The notes beneath the pieces were generated by a model, which saw only the letters and a list, made by a program, of their open reading frames with translations, was not told the origin of the DNA and did no database searches. A program made the translations under genes and the position numbers. A stretch of 8,390 nucleotides of DNA, from NCBI GenBank assembly GCA_020630035.1, contig JAHDCB010000067.1, positions 1-8,390 of the forward strand, in the 5' to 3' direction. The stretch is from Gammaproteobacteria bacterium. GTDB lineage: Bacteria > Pseudomonadota > Gammaproteobacteria > Chromatiales > Chromatiaceae. Positions 7,301 through 8,390 of this stretch are shown one piece after another (the stretch's first letter is position 1; each line of letters opens with the position of its first letter).

Positions 7301-7511
7301 GCGCTCGCGGCCAATTCTGCTGACAGCAGCAGCAGCCATGATCGGCTCATTATTCATCCTGCCGGATCCGATCTTTCGCGGCCTGGCAATTGCCCTCATC
7401 TTCGGCCTGGCAGTCTCATCACTACTGACCTTATTCGTCATTCCGATCGGTTATTACCGTATGCTGCGCAAAAGATCGAATAACCAACATCACACTGTAC
7501 CAACACCATGA
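4326..7511 (+). CDS. RND-superfamily inner-membrane efflux permease
   Basis: At 1061 residues it is a typical proton-driven RND pump. One helix (about 19-38) is followed by a large periplasmic loop, helices 2-6 (about 352-500), helix 7 (about 538-557), a second periplasmic loop, and helices 8-12 (about 898-1048). The helix-4 proton-relay pair is D413-D414 in GVLVDDAIVVVENIHRR. At the place of AcrB Lys940 there is Arg963 in GIIVRNSILLVDF. The N-terminal TPKEEDPQIDV block after helix 1 marks a branch distinct from AcrB and CusA whose members mostly lack a known substrate. The periplasmic blocks and both halves are intact, with no frameshift. In-frame codons upstream contain no ATG, GTG or TTG back to the stop at 4260-4262, so the start at 4326 is firm. 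It works with the adaptor just upstream, while the outer-membrane channel must come from elsewhere. Its stop overlaps the ogt start. Confidence 0.94.
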   Translation: MSSLGLSGQIAQRFQNNPITPLIALIMVVLGVIALLITPKEEDPQIDVTMVDIFLEAPGLGSTEIANQIAHPAERWLSQIAGVKHVYSTAMPGQAVLTIQYQVGIQRQEALVKTWNQVQTEFHWPAQYGVRPPRVRARGINDVPILTLTLWSQDITVTQTQLGQVGTTLAELLQRVPGTRAISVIGATPEVIKVTLEPTKLSAYALTPQQIVQSLQAYGQATQPVAVVQNNQSILLSIGQALQNRDQVANLIVGGSGNRLIMLRDVATIARVAATPTGYVQMSANHAMPRPAVTLSIEKKARENAIDVADRVLSQIGALQRQVIPHNIIVSTTRNSGQTAQDKASQLMQKLLLATLAVVVLVYLTLGWRAALVVGGAVALTLLITLFASWAWGFTLNRISLFALIFSIGVLVDDAIVVVENIHRRHLAAPDQPLLRVIPAAVNEVGSATILATLTVIAALIPMAFVSGLMGPYMSPIPVNASTGMILSLLIAFTITPWLAVRLLRNHQPQAEQRDRIGTWVGQLLTPFISGRYRTASQWALFIGLLITLIAAMLLPMTQHVLLKMLPFDNKPTLTVVANLPEGSTAENTLATIQQLALTLRDEPTVTDYQLYAGTPAPITFNGLVRQYYLRQQPHQGEITINLVPKTERDEGSHAIAKRIRRRMQPLAQTLDTHIAIVEEPSGPPTLAPLVAQIYGPTAADRAQIARQLQTTLQAIPDVVDVDSSLTAAQPHTRIRIDTQRAAEVGITPHQIQRALAELTGEQPVSYLHDQRNSTPIPIVLRLAPADKANLTQLSSTTLRSHTGQQVPLNDLISLETGSADTPLQHKDLRPITYVMADMAGDLDSPLYAMFSASAEFAEHYPHITQYYAAPPEQPYQAAIKWDGEWQITLDTFRDMGLAYSAGLLLIYLLVVGTCKDYRTPLIIMAPIPLTLLGVMPGHWLLDAKFTATSMIGIIALAGIIVRNSILLVDFIRQQLDAGHTLEQSVIDSVRMRSRPILLTAAAAMIGSLFILPDPIFRGLAIALIFGLAVSSLLTLFVIPIGYYRMLRKRSNNQHHTVPTP

Positions 7512-8053
7512 CCAACCTGGCCTTATCCGTGCTGACAACACACCCTACGCCAAAACATCTGGAATATGGTGTGACCCGATCACCTTATGGTATGGCGCTC
7601 TGGGGATTCACCCACGCAGGCCTGTGTCACCTTTCACTACACGACCAGTGTGCAGACCCGGTCACCCGCCTGCAACAACACTGGCCAGGCTACACCTGTC
7701 AGTTACATCAGACCCAGGCAGATGCCTTATCAAGACAGGCAACAACCCCAGGCACACAACCAATCATTGCCTGGGTAACCGGTACCGCATTGCAGACACA
7801 GGTATGGCAGACCCTGTTACAACTGCAACCCGGCGAACTGATCAGCTACCAACAACTGGCAGCACGTGCCGGACATCCCACTGCGGTGCGGGCAGTGGGA
7901 ACAGCGGTCGGCAAAAACCCGATCGCCTGGTTGATTCCCTGCCATCGTGTCATTCGCAAAAATGGTGAAACCGGACAATACCACTGGGGCACAGCCCGAA
8001 AAAAACAGATGATTCAAACAGAAAGAAGCCATATCAAACAAAATCAAATTTAA
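7508..8053 (+). CDS. ogt: Methylated-DNA--[protein]-cysteine S-methyltransferase (O6-alkylguanine repair)
   Basis: This 181-residue suicide repair protein transfers the alkyl group from O6-alkylguanine (and O4-alkylthymine) to its own cysteine. The active-site motif is IPCHRVIRKNG, with Cys145. Asn137 in GKNPIAW, Arg128 in AVRAVG (the base-flipping arginine finger), Tyr114 in ISYQQLA and Tyr158 in GQYHWG are all conserved. By coincidence they carry the same numbers as in human MGMT. The N-terminal ribonuclease-like domain (about 17-85) is divergent, and no Ada-type metal-binding regulatory domain is present, so Ogt is the better name than Ada. The last dozen residues are a polar tail beyond the usual RKKQMI end. 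The ATG overlaps the permease stop as ATGA and has no good ribosome site (upstream is CTGTACCAACACC), so it probably relies on translational coupling. Confidence 0.93.
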   Translation: MTNLALSVLTTHPTPKHLEYGVTRSPYGMALWGFTHAGLCHLSLHDQCADPVTRLQQHWPGYTCQLHQTQADALSRQATTPGTQPIIAWVTGTALQTQVWQTLLQLQPGELISYQQLAARAGHPTAVRAVGTAVGKNPIAWLIPCHRVIRKNGETGQYHWGTARKKQMIQTERSHIKQNQI

Positions 8054-8055
8054 AT

Positions 8056-8083
8056 CGTGGGCAGGTTGTAAACCTCGCCCACG
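8056..8083 (+). terminator. Strong hairpin three bases after ogt, likely cluster terminator
   Basis: CGTGGGC (8056-8062) pairs with GCCCACG (8077-8083), and AGGTT (8063-8067) with AACCT (8071-8075), giving 12 bp with one bulged C (8076) and a three-base loop. No T tract follows, so it may pause or protect the transcript rather than terminate it alone. The position right after the last gene supports a 3'-end role. Confidence 0.5.
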
Positions 8084-8084
8084 A

Positions 8085-8119
8085 CCAAAGGGGCGAGAGC
8101 TACGCTTCTCCCCCTTTGG
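8085..8119 (+). terminator. Second long hairpin downstream of ogt
   Basis: CCAAAGGGG (8085-8093) pairs with CCCCTTTGG (8111-8119). The inner GAGAGC pairs with GCT-CTC around a TAC loop, with one bulge on each side. It begins two bases after the preceding hairpin. It could act with it as a tandem terminator or be part of an intergenic repeat. Confidence 0.45.
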
Positions 8120-8137
8120 AAACCCCCATGGTTTTGT

Positions 8138-8157
8138 CCCCGCAGCAAGCTGCGGGG
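8138..8157. repeat. REP-like perfect hairpin CCCCGCAG/CTGCGGGG
   Basis: CCCCGCAG (8138-8145) and CTGCGGGG (8150-8157) form a perfect 8-bp GC-rich stem around CAAG. The form recalls repetitive extragenic palindromes, but only one copy is present in the window. It could also serve as a bidirectional terminator. Confidence 0.45.
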
Positions 8158-8161
8158 AATA

Positions 8162-8311
8162 CTAAGATTTAAACTGGTAACTGAAGTTACGCACTTTCCT
8201 GTCTGGCCCTGCACCGTGGATACTGCGATTTTGCACAGCATGACCCGGTGCCACCCGGAAAGCGCCACAGATCGTGGTGGCACCACCTTGCTCAATGGCG
8301 TTATCCGGCAT
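8162..8311 (-). CDS. Doubtful 49-residue ORF between the hairpin and repeat copy B
   Basis: On the minus strand an ATG at 8311-8309 opens 49 codons ending in TAG at 8164-8162. The product begins MPDNAIEQGGATTICGAF and ends RKVRNFSYQFKS. It matches nothing I know. GGAG from the arm of the structured repeat lies just before the ATG at usable spacing, so the repeat itself would supply the ribosome site. The reading frame also continues upstream through the repeat to a TAA inside it, which suggests either a chance ORF or the 3' remnant of a gene cut by the repeat. A longer ORF in another frame (8050-8295) reads into the ogt end and looks spurious. Confidence 0.25.
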   Translation of the reverse strand: MPDNAIEQGGATTICGAFRVAPGHAVQNRSIHGAGPDRKVRNFSYQFKS

Positions 8312-8390
8312 GGCTCTCCGAGGGCGTCTGCGGCTTGGACGGCCGCAGCCGAGCCCCCACGGATGGGTTTATGGCGTACCTCGGAGAGCC
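8312..8390 (+). repeat. Structured dyad repeat core, copy B, at the window end
   Basis: This copy matches copy A (552-632) over its whole length, with about seven substitutions and three single-base gaps. Its outer stem is perfect: GGCTCTCCGAGG (8312-8323) against CCTCGGAGAGCC (8379-8390). The inner hairpin CTGCGGC/GCCGCAG and a CCCA/TGGG hairpin (8357-8368) are kept. GCGTTA (8298-8303) stands 15 bases before the core, as in copy A, so the homology begins before the stem. The right flank lies beyond the window. No terminal repeat like that of the 217-bp element is recognisable on the left. Confidence 0.75.

Noticed and set aside
3230..7511. Assignment of the pump as a metal exporter (CusA/CzcA type) or as AcrAB
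   Set aside because: The adaptor lacks Met/His metal clusters, and the permease N-terminal and helix-10 motifs differ from both CusA and AcrB. The substrate is left open.
7508..8053. Ada rather than Ogt
   Set aside because: Only the alkyltransferase domains are present; the N-terminal metal-binding and AraC-type parts of Ada are missing.
8050..8295. 81-codon minus-strand ORF ending in ogt
   Set aside because: It runs through three hairpins and into the ogt stop region. The conflicting 8162-8311 frame has better boundaries, and neither is secure.
1..8390. CRISPR arrays, tRNA genes, toxin-antitoxin or phage-defence modules
   Set aside because: Direct reading found no regularly spaced repeats, no tRNA-like cloverleaf and no proteins of such systems.

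Overview
The window reads as chromosomal DNA of a gammaproteobacterium, probably one outside the enterics. The first gene closely resembles enterobacterial NsrR. A gatB gene means Gln-tRNA(Gln) and/or Asn-tRNA(Asn) is made by transamidation. The gene after gatB belongs to an uncharacterised family that I associate with beta- and gammaproteobacteria. GC content looks moderate, and every convincing gene is on the + strand. I cannot name the genus.

Layout. (1) 3-428: nsrR, a nitric-oxide-sensing Fe-S repressor, with its promoter outside the window. (2) 429-813: a 385-base gap that is not empty. It holds a hairpin just after nsrR, then what looks like a complete 217-bp non-autonomous mobile element (486-702) with 23-24 bp terminal inverted repeats and a 9-bp direct duplication on each side. 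The gatB promoter and leader region follow, with overlapping inverted repeats. (3) 814-8053: a very compact cluster in which every gene overlaps the next: gatB, an uncharacterised protein of about 326 residues, an RND periplasmic adaptor, an unannotated 33-codon ORF, a 1061-residue RND permease, and an O6-alkylguanine-DNA alkyltransferase (ogt). Overlaps are 10, 1, 4, 4 and 4 bases, so translational coupling throughout is likely. (4) 8054-8390: a non-coding tail with three strong hairpins, a doubtful 49-codon ORF on the minus strand, and a second copy of the structured repeat found inside the 217-bp element. This copy runs to the last base of the window.

How it fits together. gatB is a translation housekeeping gene, the RND pair is an envelope exporter of unknown substrate, and ogt repairs alkylated DNA. 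No single pathway joins them. The pump and alkyltransferase may form a small chemical-stress module expressed behind a housekeeping promoter. No outer-membrane channel gene and no gatA or gatC are present.

The most noteworthy items are the inverted-repeat element with its target duplication, the two-copy dyad repeat it carries, and the 33-codon ORF fitted by ATGA overlaps between adaptor and permease. I see no CRISPR array, tRNA, rRNA, toxin-antitoxin pair or recognisable defence system.
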